In this document: positions 55,563-64,000 of the stretch, piece after piece
Numbering within the stretch: the first letter of the stretch is position 1
Layout: every line of letters starts with the position of its first letter
Assembly (NCBI GenBank): GCA_019054805.1
Contig: JAHQIY010000021.1
Coordinates: forward strand, 248,001 to 312,000
Direction of reading: 5' to 3'
Source of the DNA: Brachionus manjavacas
Lineage: Eukaryota; Rotifera; Eurotatoria; Ploima; Brachionidae
DNA length: 64,000 nucleotides
Position numbers and translations under genes: made by a program
The notes under the pieces: model-generated
Databases searched by the model: none
Told to the model about the DNA's origin: nothing
What the model saw: only the letters and a program-made list of their open reading frames with translations

Positions 55563-56964
55563 TGTGTTCTCTTATATATTGGGCTATTTTCCATGTTTTA
55601 CTACCGTAAGATCCCTTAATAAACAAAGCCGTGTTGTTGCTTAAATTTTGTTGTATGGTGTTTAAAATGTTATTAAAATTATCGGCAACGTTATTATAAT
55701 ATATAGTTTTTACCATATTGTTAATTTTAGGCAATAAATATTGCATATTGTTGCCTATTAAAATTACTAAATTTGGTTGGCTTTCTAGTACATCTGTTGC
55801 TAATTTTTCGTGCTCGGTTTTGGCTATGTGGCCTAGTTCTAGCATTTCGCCTAATACTAAAACTTTTTTTTGTTGTATGTTTTTTAAAGCACGTAACCCT
55901 GCTTGCACAGAAGCATAACTAGCGTTGTAGCTATCGTCTATTAATAGGCAGTTATTTTTTAATGTTATACAACTACCCCTACCTATAGGCACGCTGTAAT
56001 TACTTAAATTGCTAGCAACGGTTTGTAAATTAGCATTGGTTAAATACGCACAAGCTAAAGTAAATAAACTTAGCAATACATTGTGTTTATAAATAGATTG
56101 TATGTTATATTTTACAATATTATTAAAAATACTAGCAACCACTTTAAATCCAAAGCTGTTGTTATGATTATAAAAACAACAACTAACCACAAAACAATTG
56201 GCGTTTTTATTGCCAACCGAAACACTTACAACGTTTTTATTATGTTGTGTGCTGTATTGGTATAGGTAGTTATAAAAAGCATCGTCGTAATTTAAAATAA
56301 CACTACCATTGTTGCTTAAGCCGTTAATAATTTCTGCTTTGGCTTGTGCTATTTGGTTAATACTGCTAAAATTTTGCGAATGTGCATTACCTATAGCCGT
56401 AATAATAGCTATGTTAGGTTTGGCTAAATTACTTAAAAAATCTATTTCGTTGGCTTGGCTCATACCCATTTCTATAATGGCGTAGTTATGATTATTGGTT
56501 AAATGTAGCAAGCTAAAAGGTACGCCAATATGGTTATTAAAATTACCACTGGTTTTAAACACGTTGTTACCGCCTAATGCAATGCTTAGCATTTCTTTAG
56601 TAGATGTTTTGCCAACAGATCCTGTAATACCAATTAAACAGTTGCTTTTGCTATAATTACTACGCATATATGTGGCTAAGGTAAGCATTGCTTGGTAGGT
56701 ATTTTTTACTACAACTATATTGGTTAAGCTTAGCAACAGATATTTATTATTATTTAAAAAGTCTTCTTCTACTAAAAAGCTACAAGCACCATTTTGTTTG
56801 GCGTGTTGTAAATAAATATGGCCGTTTACTTTACCGGTAGATAACGCAATAAACATACCATTGTGTGGCATGCTATTACTATTAAAAGTAAAATTAGCAA
56901 CATTAATATTATTACCTATTAATTTGCCGTTGCATAAATTTGCTATGGTTTGTAAATTAAGCAT
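55555..56964 (-). CDS. murF: UDP-N-acetylmuramoyl-tripeptide-D-alanyl-D-alanine ligase
   Basis: Adds D-Ala-D-Ala to the tripeptide. 469 residues: ATP loop GITGSVGKTSTKEML (about residues 114-128), NHIGVPFSLLHL, IEMGMSQANEID, and DDSYNAS (about residue 322), specific to MurF. It overlaps murE and mraY by eight bases on each side, so the three are translated as a chain. Confidence 0.96.
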   Translation of the reverse strand: MLNLQTIANLCNGKLIGNNINVANFTFNSNSMPHNGMFIALSTGKVNGHIYLQHAKQNGACSFLVEEDFLNNNKYLLLSLTNIVVVKNTYQAMLTLATYMRSNYSKSNCLIGITGSVGKTSTKEMLSIALGGNNVFKTSGNFNNHIGVPFSLLHLTNNHNYAIIEMGMSQANEIDFLSNLAKPNIAIITAIGNAHSQNFSSINQIAQAKAEIINGLSNNGSVILNYDDAFYNYLYQYSTQHNKNVVSVSVGNKNANCFVVSCCFYNHNNSFGFKVVASIFNNIVKYNIQSIYKHNVLLSLFTLACAYLTNANLQTVASNLSNYSVPIGRGSCITLKNNCLLIDDSYNASYASVQAGLRALKNIQQKKVLVLGEMLELGHIAKTEHEKLATDVLESQPNLVILIGNNMQYLLPKINNMVKTIYYNNVADNFNNILNTIQQNLSNNTALFIKGSYGSKTWKIAQYIREHND

Positions 56965-58468
56965 TGTGCGGTAATCCTAAATTGGTTAAAATTTGGCAAG
57001 CAACTTTAGTATCGTTAAAAGGTAGTATGGTTTTGCCTATAATTTGCGTATCTTCGTGTCCTTTGCCTGCAATAAGAATAATTTGGTTGGGTTTAATATT
57101 AGCAATAGCGTGTTCTATGGCTTTGTATCTATTAGTAATAATGGTGCAATTTTGTTGATTTACAACGCCTTGCATAATTTGGTTTGCTATTGCTTGCTCG
57201 TCTTCGTCTCTGGGGTTATCGTTAGTTATAATAATTTGGCTAGATAACCTACTGGCTATTTCTCCCATTAACTTACGCTTGCCTTGGTCTCGGTTACCGC
57301 CGCAGCCAAAAATGGTTACTATATTGCTATTGGGTATTTTATTTAAGGTGTTAAGCACGCTTTGTAGTGCGTTTGGCGTATGGGCGTAATCTATAAAAAT
57401 ACTGGCGGTTGCATTGTTAGGTAAATTTACTTTAATTAGGTTTAATCTGCCGTTTACGTTGCTTAAACTACTACTTAAATTACATAAATTTGCAAAACTA
57501 AACCCACAACCAACTAACATTAACATAGCACACAATACGTTATATACCATAAAATCGCCAAGTATATTAATAGTAAAAGTGTGGCTAGTTTTGTTATTAA
57601 TAAGTACTGTAACGGTTTGGCTGTGTGCATTGTTGGTTATATTAACAATTTTACAATAATTAGCATTGTAGCCGTAATCTAACAAAGTATTGGTGTAGTT
57701 TTGTGCTAGTATTTTGCCGTATTCGTCGTCTGTATTAATACAGGCGTATTTAGATTTATACTGCGTAAATAAACTTTGCTTGGTGGCAAAATAATTTTGC
57801 ATACAGCTATGATAATCTAAATGGTCTTGCGTTAAATTAGTAAAGCCAACACTAACAAATGGTAACGAATACAACCTATGTTGGTGCAAAGCATGGCTAG
57901 ATGCTTCTAACGAGCAATAATTTAAAACACTATTAGCATTATTAAAAACGTTAATTAAACTAGTGGGTTTTGGGGTAGTTATGGTTTGTGCCACTTTATT
58001 ACCGTTTATGTAAGCCCCTGTGGTGCCTATTAGTACGTTGCTTTGTTGTAGCAGTTGCAAAAACTGTTGTATAAAAAAACTAACCGAAGTTTTACCGTTA
58101 GTGCCAGTTACTGCAACAATATTTTTAGGTAAGCTATGGTTATGGCAATAATATACACTACTGGCTAAAAATTTACGCACATCATCTACTTCTATAAACT
58201 TATGTTGTTGCAATGTGCTATTGGGTAAAGCCCCTTTTTGTACGGCACACACTACATTTGGTTGGCTAAAAATTTGTGGTAAATGGTTTAACGCATTAAA
58301 GTTACTGCCTTGTATTGCTATAAATAGAGTATTTGGTTGTATATCTTGCAAATTATCGGTAATAACGTTAACAATATTATGGTTGCAGTTATTATGCATT
58401 ACTGCAGTATTGGTAGGTTGCAAGGCTAAATAGTTATTAACTATTTGTTGTATTGTTTTATTTAACAT
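56957..58468 (-). CDS. murE: UDP-N-acetylmuramoyl-tripeptide synthetase, meso-diaminopimelate type
   Basis: Adds the third amino acid. 503 residues: AVTGTNGKTSVSFF (ATP loop, about residues 119-132), TTPKPTS, EASSHAL, NLTQDHLDYH and, in the C-domain, DNPRDED, whose DNPR motif marks a meso-diaminopimelate enzyme. AGKGHED completes the site. The wall peptide is therefore of the usual Gram-negative type. Confidence 0.96.
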   Translation of the reverse strand: MLNKTIQQIVNNYLALQPTNTAVMHNNCNHNIVNVITDNLQDIQPNTLFIAIQGSNFNALNHLPQIFSQPNVVCAVQKGALPNSTLQQHKFIEVDDVRKFLASSVYYCHNHSLPKNIVAVTGTNGKTSVSFFIQQFLQLLQQSNVLIGTTGAYINGNKVAQTITTPKPTSLINVFNNANSVLNYCSLEASSHALHQHRLYSLPFVSVGFTNLTQDHLDYHSCMQNYFATKQSLFTQYKSKYACINTDDEYGKILAQNYTNTLLDYGYNANYCKIVNITNNAHSQTVTVLINNKTSHTFTINILGDFMVYNVLCAMLMLVGCGFSFANLCNLSSSLSNVNGRLNLIKVNLPNNATASIFIDYAHTPNALQSVLNTLNKIPNSNIVTIFGCGGNRDQGKRKLMGEIASRLSSQIIITNDNPRDEDEQAIANQIMQGVVNQQNCTIITNRYKAIEHAIANIKPNQIILIAGKGHEDTQIIGKTILPFNDTKVACQILTNLGLPHNA

Positions 58469-58474
58469 GGTTTT

Positions 58475-60109
58475 TTACTTACTGTTGCCAGATTTACTTT
58501 GATTATTTACATAATTTAATAACGAAAAATGATCTGCCCTACTAACACCGTCTAAATCTTTATAATCTTTAGGTATAGACTCCGCTACGCCAATTTTTTC
58601 TATAACTTCTGCCATTACAGGAGCCGCTAAATAACCGCCCGTAATAACATAGTTATTGTAGGCGTTACGTTTGGGTTCGTCTATAGAAATTACAATGGCG
58701 TATTTAGGTTGGTTATACGGAAAAAAAGCCGCAAACGAAGCCACGGTGTAGTCTCGGTTATATCTACCATGTACTAGTTTATCGCTACTGCCGGTTTTAC
58801 CTGCAACGCCGTAGCCTTTTAAGTCAGATCTTCTGCCAGACCCAAAAGCCACATTAAGCCTTAGCATTGCTTTGGTTTGCTTGGCTGCTTGTTGCGATAT
58901 TACCCTAACAGATTTAAAATTATTATTGTTGCGTTTTAGCAAGGTTAATGGTTTGTAAATACCGTTATCTACTATAGAGATAAAGGCGTTCATGTAGTGG
59001 GCTTGTGTAATAGCAAAGCCGTAACCGTAAGACATAATCATAGAAGTTAAATCGTTCCATTTTACTGGTTGCAAGCTGTTTTCTTGCTCTGGAATTTCTA
59101 AAGAAGTTGGGGTAAAAAACTTAAAATGTTCTAAGTATGCTCTGTGGTTGGCTACGCCTAATTTACGCACTATTAAAGATGTAGCAATGTTAGAAGAAAA
59201 TAATATTACTTCTGGTAAAATTATTTCTCTGTTTATATGGGAAAAATCTGCAATAACAAACGGATTAGCCACTATAGGTTTAGAAACATCAAAGGTATCG
59301 GTTAGGCGAGTAGTTTTAGAATCTAAGCCCATAGCCACGCTAAATACTTTTATTATAGACCCTAGCTCTAACACTGCTTGTGTGGTGTAATTAAAACCAG
59401 TTTCATCGTTTAAGCCTTCTCTGGTGTTGGGGTTAAAATCTGGCAACGAAACACTGGCCAAAACTTCGCCCGTGCTGGGGTTAACAATCATACCGTAGGC
59501 ACGTTTTGCTTGATTTTTTTGTTTAGCGTTTTGCAGGGCTTCGTACAAAATAGTTTGTAGCTTAACATCTACCGATAACGCCACAGGATTTTTATACAAT
59601 TGGTTGTTTAAAGCTAGTTCCATACCGGCTATGCCGTTTAATTCGGTATCGGTAAGCCCTACTATGTGGGCAAACATGTTGCTGTAGGGGTATACTCGTT
59701 TTTGTTCTTTAGTAAAGTGTAAACCTATAACACCGTAGTATTTTAGTTTTTCTTCTTGCAATTTACTAATATTACGCTTAACCCATACAAATTTAGAGGT
59801 AGAGTTTACTAAGCGTGTGGCTTCTTCGGTATTTAAACCTAAACTATCTACCATTGCGGTAATGGCTAAGCTTTTATTTTTAATTTGGTAAGGGTGCAAA
59901 TATACCGAAGATATGGGAACATTAAGCGCCAACGCTACTCCGTTGCGGTCTGTAATATCGTATCTAATACCATTTTTGCTGTAATTACTGTTGCTGTTAC
60001 CTACAAAATAGCCTTGTAATGCCACGTAACCTAGCTTAATAAATACCACAGTAAATAAAAATATAAAAAAATAAGACAACAATTGTAAACGATTAATATT
60101 TTTTAGCAT
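58475..60109 (-). CDS. ftsI: Septal peptidoglycan transpeptidase FtsI (PBP3)
   Basis: 544 residues: one N-terminal helix (about residues 8-30), pedestal domain (RYDITDRNGVALALN), then the transpeptidase with the nucleophile in LGSIIKVFS (SxxK), SSN (in LFSSNIATS) and KTG (GVAGKTGSSDKL). It pairs with FtsW for septal wall synthesis. Spacing to ftsL is one base. Confidence 0.95.
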   Translation of the reverse strand: MLKNINRLQLLSYFFIFLFTVVFIKLGYVALQGYFVGNSNSNYSKNGIRYDITDRNGVALALNVPISSVYLHPYQIKNKSLAITAMVDSLGLNTEEATRLVNSTSKFVWVKRNISKLQEEKLKYYGVIGLHFTKEQKRVYPYSNMFAHIVGLTDTELNGIAGMELALNNQLYKNPVALSVDVKLQTILYEALQNAKQKNQAKRAYGMIVNPSTGEVLASVSLPDFNPNTREGLNDETGFNYTTQAVLELGSIIKVFSVAMGLDSKTTRLTDTFDVSKPIVANPFVIADFSHINREIILPEVILFSSNIATSLIVRKLGVANHRAYLEHFKFFTPTSLEIPEQENSLQPVKWNDLTSMIMSYGYGFAITQAHYMNAFISIVDNGIYKPLTLLKRNNNNFKSVRVISQQAAKQTKAMLRLNVAFGSGRRSDLKGYGVAGKTGSSDKLVHGRYNRDYTVASFAAFFPYNQPKYAIVISIDEPKRNAYNNYVITGGYLAAPVMAEVIEKIGVAESIPKDYKDLDGVSRADHFSLLNYVNNQSKSGNSK

Positions 60110-60110
60110 A

Positions 60111-60362
60111 CTATTTGCTTGGTTTAATTGTTATGGGCTCAAAATTTGGTAAAAACTTTTTGGTTAAAAACTGTAAGTACTGCTTATTGTTTAAGTAGCT
60201 CCATTCTGCTTTTAACGATTGTAACTGACCATACTGTTGCTTTATATTGGCGTTGGTTTTGTTTATTTGTATTTTTAGGTAGTTTTCTTGCAATGAAAGC
60301 ACAGCAGAAACCACTATTAAACCAACCATAGCAAACAGCACAAAGTAGATAATTTTTTTCAT
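60111..60362 (-). CDS. ftsL: Cell division protein FtsL
   Basis: 83 residues: an N-terminal helix (IYFVLFAMVGLIVVSAV) and a coiled-coil periplasmic part with heptad-like spacing (LQENYLKIQINKTNANIKQQYGQLQSLKAEW), ending in a short tail. The sequence family is weakly conserved; position between rsmH and ftsI and the topology carry the assignment. Confidence 0.88.
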   Translation of the reverse strand: MKKIIYFVLFAMVGLIVVSAVLSLQENYLKIQINKTNANIKQQYGQLQSLKAEWSYLNNKQYLQFLTKKFLPNFEPITIKPSK

Positions 60363-60408
60363 ATTTTATTTATTTATTTATAATAAGTAATGTTAAACTT
60401 AACCGTTT

Positions 60409-61380
60409 TTATATATTTTTTATGGCTACACGCAATTTAGCACTGCTAGAAGGCGGATTAACTTGTAGTTCTTGCGTGGTGGCGGTTAGTGGTTTTTTAT
60501 ATAAACTACTAAACACGTTGCCTGTATTAGTAATATTATTACTATTTAGTTTATAAGAAGTAAATTTTTGGCTATTACTTATTAAATCTTGTGGATTTTT
60601 AATAAAATCTTTAACTATTTTATCTTCTAACGAATGAAAAGAAACCACCAACAACTTACCATTAGTTTGTAAAAAATCTAAACTTTTAAATAAAGCAGAT
60701 TGTAGTTCTTTAAGTTCGTTATTTACGTATATTCTAATACCTTGCATAGCTTTAGTAGCTGGGTGAATATTTTTAGCATAAACCCCACTATTAAGTATAA
60801 TATCTACCAATTGCTTTGTGGTTTGTATTGGTTGGATTTTGCGGTAATTAACAATATTTTTTGCTATAACTTTAGCTTTGCGTTCTTCTCCGTAATAATA
60901 AATTACGTCTGCTATTAGGTTTTGTGTAGCTTGGTTAATAAAATTATAGGTAGATAAACTATTTAGCCCCATTTGCATAGATAAATCTGCGGTATCGTTA
61001 AACGAAAAACCCCTGTTGTTTTTTAACTGCATAGTAGAAACCCCTAAATCTAGTACTATTGCGTTTACTTGGCTAATGTTTAAACTATTTAATACCGTAT
61101 TAAAATTGCCAAAAGTAGACAACGCAAAATTAAACCTATTACCGTATTGTTGCTTAATATTGTTTACAAAAGGCATTACGGTTTCGTCTCTATCTAACGC
61201 AATAACGTTGGCGTTGGTGTGTTGCAAAATATGTTTGGTGTATCCGCCTGCCCCAAAGGTGCCATCTAACACGGTGGCGTTATTGGGTAAGTTGTTTAAA
61301 TTTTGTATAACCTGATTAATTAAAACTGGAAAGTGAGGAGAAGATTGTTTTAAATTTTGTAAATTTATAGTATTAAACAT
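60409..61380 (-). CDS. rsmH: 16S rRNA m4C1402 methyltransferase
   Basis: Methylates C1402 of 16S rRNA (also called mraW). 323 residues: HFPVLINQV, the SAM site VLDGTFGAGGYTKHIL (about residues 38-53), AIVLDLGVSTMQL, RGFSFNDTADLSMQM, and SFHSLEDKIVKDF near residue 248. It heads the division block; no mraZ precedes it, and rnpB ends only about 33 bases upstream. Confidence 0.96.
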   Translation of the reverse strand: MFNTINLQNLKQSSPHFPVLINQVIQNLNNLPNNATVLDGTFGAGGYTKHILQHTNANVIALDRDETVMPFVNNIKQQYGNRFNFALSTFGNFNTVLNSLNISQVNAIVLDLGVSTMQLKNNRGFSFNDTADLSMQMGLNSLSTYNFINQATQNLIADVIYYYGEERKAKVIAKNIVNYRKIQPIQTTKQLVDIILNSGVYAKNIHPATKAMQGIRIYVNNELKELQSALFKSLDFLQTNGKLLVVSFHSLEDKIVKDFIKNPQDLISNSQKFTSYKLNSNNITNTGNVFSSLYKKPLTATTQELQVNPPSSSAKLRVAIKNI

Positions 61381-61413
61381 TATTACGGCGTTTTAATTAA
61401 TTGCAGTTTATAG

Positions 61414-61773
61414 TGTGTTAGGCGGTTTATAAGCGGGGTTTTGTACTTGTTTTGCAACAAGCGGTAATTATTTATCTGTAGTGTTAATTACTTAACACTT
61501 AGTGCGATCTACCATAACACACGCCAAAAACAGCTTAGTGTTTAATTTGATCTTGCTTTCAAGAAGGTTTACCATGCCTTTTTTGTTACCAAAAAAGCGG
61601 TAGTCTCTTACACTACCTTTTCACCCTTACTAACTAGGTTAGCGGTATATTTTCTGTGGCACTTTCTGTTGGATTACTCCACCTGGGTGTTACCCAGTCT
61701 TGTGTTTTTGTAAAGCCCCGACTTTCCTCTAAAAACAACAAAGTTATTAATAGCAATTACCCAACCACCTAAC
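61414..61773 (-). ncRNA. rnpB: RNase P RNA, type A
   Basis: Catalytic RNA that matures tRNA 5' ends. Conserved blocks on the minus strand: GAGGAAAGTCGGGGCT near 61715-61730, AGGGTGAAAAGGTAGTGTAA followed by GAGACTACC (near 61600-61632), and a 3' block with ACCCCGCTTATAAACCGCC. The ends pair as helix P1: GTTAGGTGGT (61764-61773) with ACCGCCTAAC (61417-61426). GTCGGGG and CCCCGC have changed together relative to the usual GTCCGGG/CCCGGC. Exact ends are estimates from P1. Confidence 0.93.
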
Positions 61774-61779
61774 AATTTT

Positions 61780-61785
61780 ATTATA
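61780..61785 (-). promoter_or_regulatory. -10 box of rnpB
   Basis: A perfect TATAAT on the minus strand six bases before the predicted 5' end of RNase P RNA. The -35 region is T-rich and not recognisable. Confidence 0.5.
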
Positions 61786-61870
61786 ACACAATTTTGTAAA
61801 TAAAAAAGTTTTTGTTTTGTTGGTTTAATTGGTTAGTTTAAAAGTAAAGTAAAAGTAATTATTACACAGG

Positions 61871-61896
61871 TGGTGCCTAAGGGCGGAATCGAACCA

Positions 61897-61940
<44 letters not shown>

Positions 61941-61946
61941 TTAGGC
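61871..61946 (-). tRNA. tRNA-Phe (GAA)
   Basis: 76-base cloverleaf with encoded CCA: acceptor GCCTAAG/CTTAGGC, D arm GCTC/GAGC, anticodon loop CTGAAAA (GAA), T arm GGTGG-TTCGATT-CCGCC. It follows yacG, as in many alphaproteobacteria. Confidence 0.96.
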
Positions 61947-61994
61947 ATTTTTGTAACGTACAGATTAATAACAATTATTAATTGTATATATTTT

Positions 61995-62023
61995 ATAATA
62001 CTATTAATTTTTATAGTTGTCTA
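61995..62023 (-). promoter_or_regulatory. Possible promoter of tRNA-Phe
   Basis: On the minus strand TAGACA (62018-62023), 17 bases, TATTAT (61995-62000), about 48 bases before the tRNA. Confidence 0.4.
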
Positions 62024-62078
62024 CTTTTTTTTACTGGTTTGTGTTTTTTTATTGTATTTGCTAGTTTTTTTGCAAGCT

Positions 62079-62279
62079 TTAGTTAAAATCATCTTCGGTG
62101 CTTTCGTCTTCTATTTCGTTGGCATCTAAAGTATTAGCACATGCCGGAATAGAATACTGGTTGCTAAGCCATTTGTGTAAATCTATATTTTTACAACGCA
62201 AACTGCAAAATGGTTTAAATTTATGATTTACAAGAGCTTTATTGCAATGCAAACATTTTTTTGGTTTAGGGGTGGTCAT
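62079..62279 (-). CDS. yacG: YacG zinc protein (DNA gyrase inhibitor family)
   Basis: 66 residues with the four-Cys zinc motif: CLHCNK (residues 9-14) and CSLRCKNIDLHKWL (about 26-39). E. coli YacG binds GyrB and inhibits gyrase. The C-terminus is an acidic tail (DEDSTEDD-like). It follows the RNase E/G gene after one base, in the order maf-rng-yacG. Confidence 0.92.
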   Translation of the reverse strand: MTTPKPKKCLHCNKALVNHKFKPFCSLRCKNIDLHKWLSNQYSIPACANTLDANEIEDESTEDDFN

Positions 62280-62280
62280 G

Positions 62281-63558
62281 CTATGTAATTTTATATGTTA
62301 AACTGTTATTTATGTTAAATGTAATAGTTTTTAAAGCAGTAAGTTGCTTAACTGTGCTATTTGCATAATTATTTAAATAGGTTAAAATGTTTTGATTAAT
62401 TTCTACAGTTATGTTGGTTTTAGTGCTATTTTGTAAATTGTTTAATAACAGCCAAGCATTATAGCTTATACTTTTACACAACGCCGTTAGGTTTTCTTGC
62501 TTTTTTTGCCTAGAAACCTCTAACAAGCCTAAATTAGAAAAACCTAATACCGAAGCCGAAACATCATCTTTTTTAAATAAATCTTTAGCTATTTTTAACA
62601 AATTATTTTTATAGCCTTTGTTAACCAACTTTAGTAAATCTATTAATATTTGCCCAGATAAATTTTTAGCCACAATTTGCTTAACACATAAATCTAATAT
62701 TTGCTTATTTACATTAAATATAACTTCTTCTTTAGTAGATGTTATAGCATAGTTGCCAGTAAAATTTATATCTAAATAATTAAACGAATCTGTACTATAA
62801 ATTTGTAAATTAACATCTGCATTTAAGCTAACAGCGTTAACGTTGCAAGCATTAACTGCATTAAGCAACAAATTATTACTAGTGTTTGTTAGTGGTTGCA
62901 ACTTTATGTGGCTAATGTTATATTGTAGTAGGTGTTGCTTTATTTCTGCTAAATCTGTAGCATTGTTGCAATATATATTAGTTATGTTTTTATAATTAGC
63001 ATTTAACAACATTTTATACGCATTGTAACTATAAACTAAACCAACTTGTGTAATTTGTTGCCATGCGTTAAAAGTGTTTTGTAGATTTGTTATTTCGTTA
63101 ATTAAAGCATTATTTAAATTATAATTGTATAAATCTGTTACTACAATGCATAGGTTATTAAATTGTTGTAAACTTTGGGCTTGGGTAGATAAATTTTTAC
63201 CTATTATACCCGCCTTAGCAAAGGGCTTGTAGTTGGCTAAATTACCGTATAGTACAATGTTGGCAGATACTTTAGGCATTTTTAAAGGTTTGGTGGCTTC
63301 TTTAGTTACTTGCACCAATATTTTTTGCCCTATTTGTAAATTACCATTATTTTTAGTAAAATCTAACAAAGCATTACTTTGGTTGTTTAGCATAACTATA
63401 TATGCGTTTAAATTTGGTTTTTTTTCTATAATTTTTGCTAAGTACACGCTATGCAAAGCAGGTTGGCTAGTAAAAGTATAGTTAAGTTTATGTAAATTTT
63501 GGCTGTTTACTAAACCGGCAATACAACCTATTTGGTTGCTATTAATAATTAAATTCAT
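62281..63558 (-). CDS. rng: Ribonuclease E/G family protein, catalytic site apparently altered
   Basis: 425 residues of the short alphaproteobacterial RNase E/G type. An S1-like N-terminus includes ILVQVTKEATK and VSANIVLYGNLANYKPF. The catalytic-core alignment is clear: NYLDINFTGNY (Asp263 matches E. coli Asp303, and Asn is kept), LSGQILIDLLKLV (about 300-312) and LGLLEVSRQKK. At the place of the second catalytic Asp (E. coli Asp346, in IDFIDM) a Lys (310) is found. The CPxCxG zinc link is also absent, as the protein ends early. It overlaps maf by 17 bases. It may be an inactive or modified RNase. Confidence 0.85.
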   Translation of the reverse strand: MNLIINSNQIGCIAGLVNSQNLHKLNYTFTSQPALHSVYLAKIIEKKPNLNAYIVMLNNQSNALLDFTKNNGNLQIGQKILVQVTKEATKPLKMPKVSANIVLYGNLANYKPFAKAGIIGKNLSTQAQSLQQFNNLCIVVTDLYNYNLNNALINEITNLQNTFNAWQQITQVGLVYSYNAYKMLLNANYKNITNIYCNNATDLAEIKQHLLQYNISHIKLQPLTNTSNNLLLNAVNACNVNAVSLNADVNLQIYSTDSFNYLDINFTGNYAITSTKEEVIFNVNKQILDLCVKQIVAKNLSGQILIDLLKLVNKGYKNNLLKIAKDLFKKDDVSASVLGFSNLGLLEVSRQKKQENLTALCKSISYNAWLLLNNLQNSTKTNITVEINQNILTYLNNYANSTVKQLTALKTITFNINNSLTYKIT

Positions 63559-64000
63559 ACCCTAGCCCTGCTAAAGTGTTTTTTACGTAAAAAATTGGCA
63601 AGCCAATAATGTTAGAATAACACCCATTAATTTGCTTAACAAAAACTTCAAACGCACCTTGAATACCATAACCTCCGCTTTTGCCTTGCCACTGATTAGT
63701 ACTTAAATACCATTGCATTTCTGCAATACTTATTTGCTTAACCGTAACGGTAGTGGTTATAATTTTTTGCGATTTTTTTACCACCTTACCATTAACCACA
63801 GCCTGCACCACAAAGCTAGTTAACACTTTGTGCCTACTGCCAGAAAGCATTTGCAACATATTAATGGCTTCGTTTTCATCTGCAGGTTTTTGTAAAATTT
63901 TGTTACTTTTAACCACAACGGTATCTGCGGTTAAAACTAAGCAATTTTGCATATTGGTTGGCAATAAACTTACGCAAGCTAAATTTTTTTGCATGGCTAT
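63542..64000 (-). CDS. maf: Maf-family nucleotide pyrophosphatase, N-terminus beyond window
   Basis: Maf proteins hydrolyse non-canonical or certain pyrimidine nucleoside triphosphates. About 150 residues are seen, including VLTADTVVV (catalytic Asp), ILQKPADENEA, MLQMLSGSRHKVLTSFVV and KSGGYGIQGAFEVFV. The opening SxSPRR motif of the family lies past base 64000. It starts the maf-rng-yacG run. Confidence 0.92.
   Translation of the reverse strand: MAMQKNLACVSLLPTNMQNCLVLTADTVVVKSNKILQKPADENEAINMLQMLSGSRHKVLTSFVVQAVVNGKVVKKSQKIITTTVTVKQISIAEMQWYLSTNQWQGKSGGYGIQGAFEVFVKQINGCYSNIIGLPIFYVKNTLAGLGYEFNY

Noticed and set aside
1..64000. CRISPR arrays, insertion sequences, prophage genes
   Set aside because: No regularly spaced repeats, transposase motifs or phage structural genes were seen on either strand.

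Overview
The window is a strongly AT-rich bacterial chromosome segment from an alphaproteobacterium, probably a host-associated lineage with a reduced genome (Rickettsiales/Holosporales-like or a Hepatincolaceae-type symbiont; the exact group is inference). Pointers to Alphaproteobacteria are a GcrA-type cell-cycle regulator, a class I lysyl-tRNA synthetase, the order maf-rng-yacG-tRNA-Phe, rnpB next to the division cluster, and the string ftsZ ... lpxC-bamD-recN-ligA. The cell has an outer membrane (lpxC, bamD, beta-barrel proteins) and makes peptidoglycan (complete mur set; MurE carries the DNPR signature of the meso-diaminopimelate type).

Layout. 1-6420: end of a peptide-ABC binding lipoprotein gene, upp, manA, a very large asparagine-rich tail-anchored protein of unknown function, a 480-base noncoding stretch and a small lipoprotein. 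6636-11940: a Type III restriction-modification pair (res, mod) lying between two identical initiator tRNA genes that share flanking sequence. 12186-17302: a surface-polysaccharide operon (galE, two sister GT8 glycosyltransferases, a KpsC-like Kdo-transferase-type protein between them, a small membrane protein). 17329-21533: four related outer-membrane beta-barrel genes in tandem, one with its ATG put out of frame by a short A-tract. 21708-35574: housekeeping and transport genes (DUF2165, cutC, gcrA, lysS, an SMR exporter, coaD, gyrA, bioY, a YiiX-like hydrolase, a NagE-type PTS permease, an ELM1-family protein, ispH, a U32 peptidase-family protein). 35799-61380: one long minus-strand block, rsmH-ftsL-ftsI-murE-murF-mraY-murD-ftsW-murG-murC-murB-ddl-ftsQ-ftsA-ftsZ-pepN-lpxC-bamD-recN-ligA. 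61414-64000: rnpB, tRNA-Phe, yacG, an RNase E/G-family gene and the end of maf.

Taken together the genes describe a walled, LPS-bearing bacterium that scavenges peptides, uracil, biotin and an amino sugar (BioY, Upp, OppA-like protein, NagE-type PTS), decorates its surface with a small glycan operon and a variable-looking outer-membrane protein family, and carries a restriction system in its most plastic spot. No insertion sequence, prophage or CRISPR array was seen. The least explained items are the duplicated-tRNA/R-M locus, the unusual T-arm of the initiator tRNA, the frame-broken outer-membrane gene, the 819-residue Asn-rich protein, an RNase E/G protein that appears to lack a catalytic Asp, and a highly divergent FtsA.
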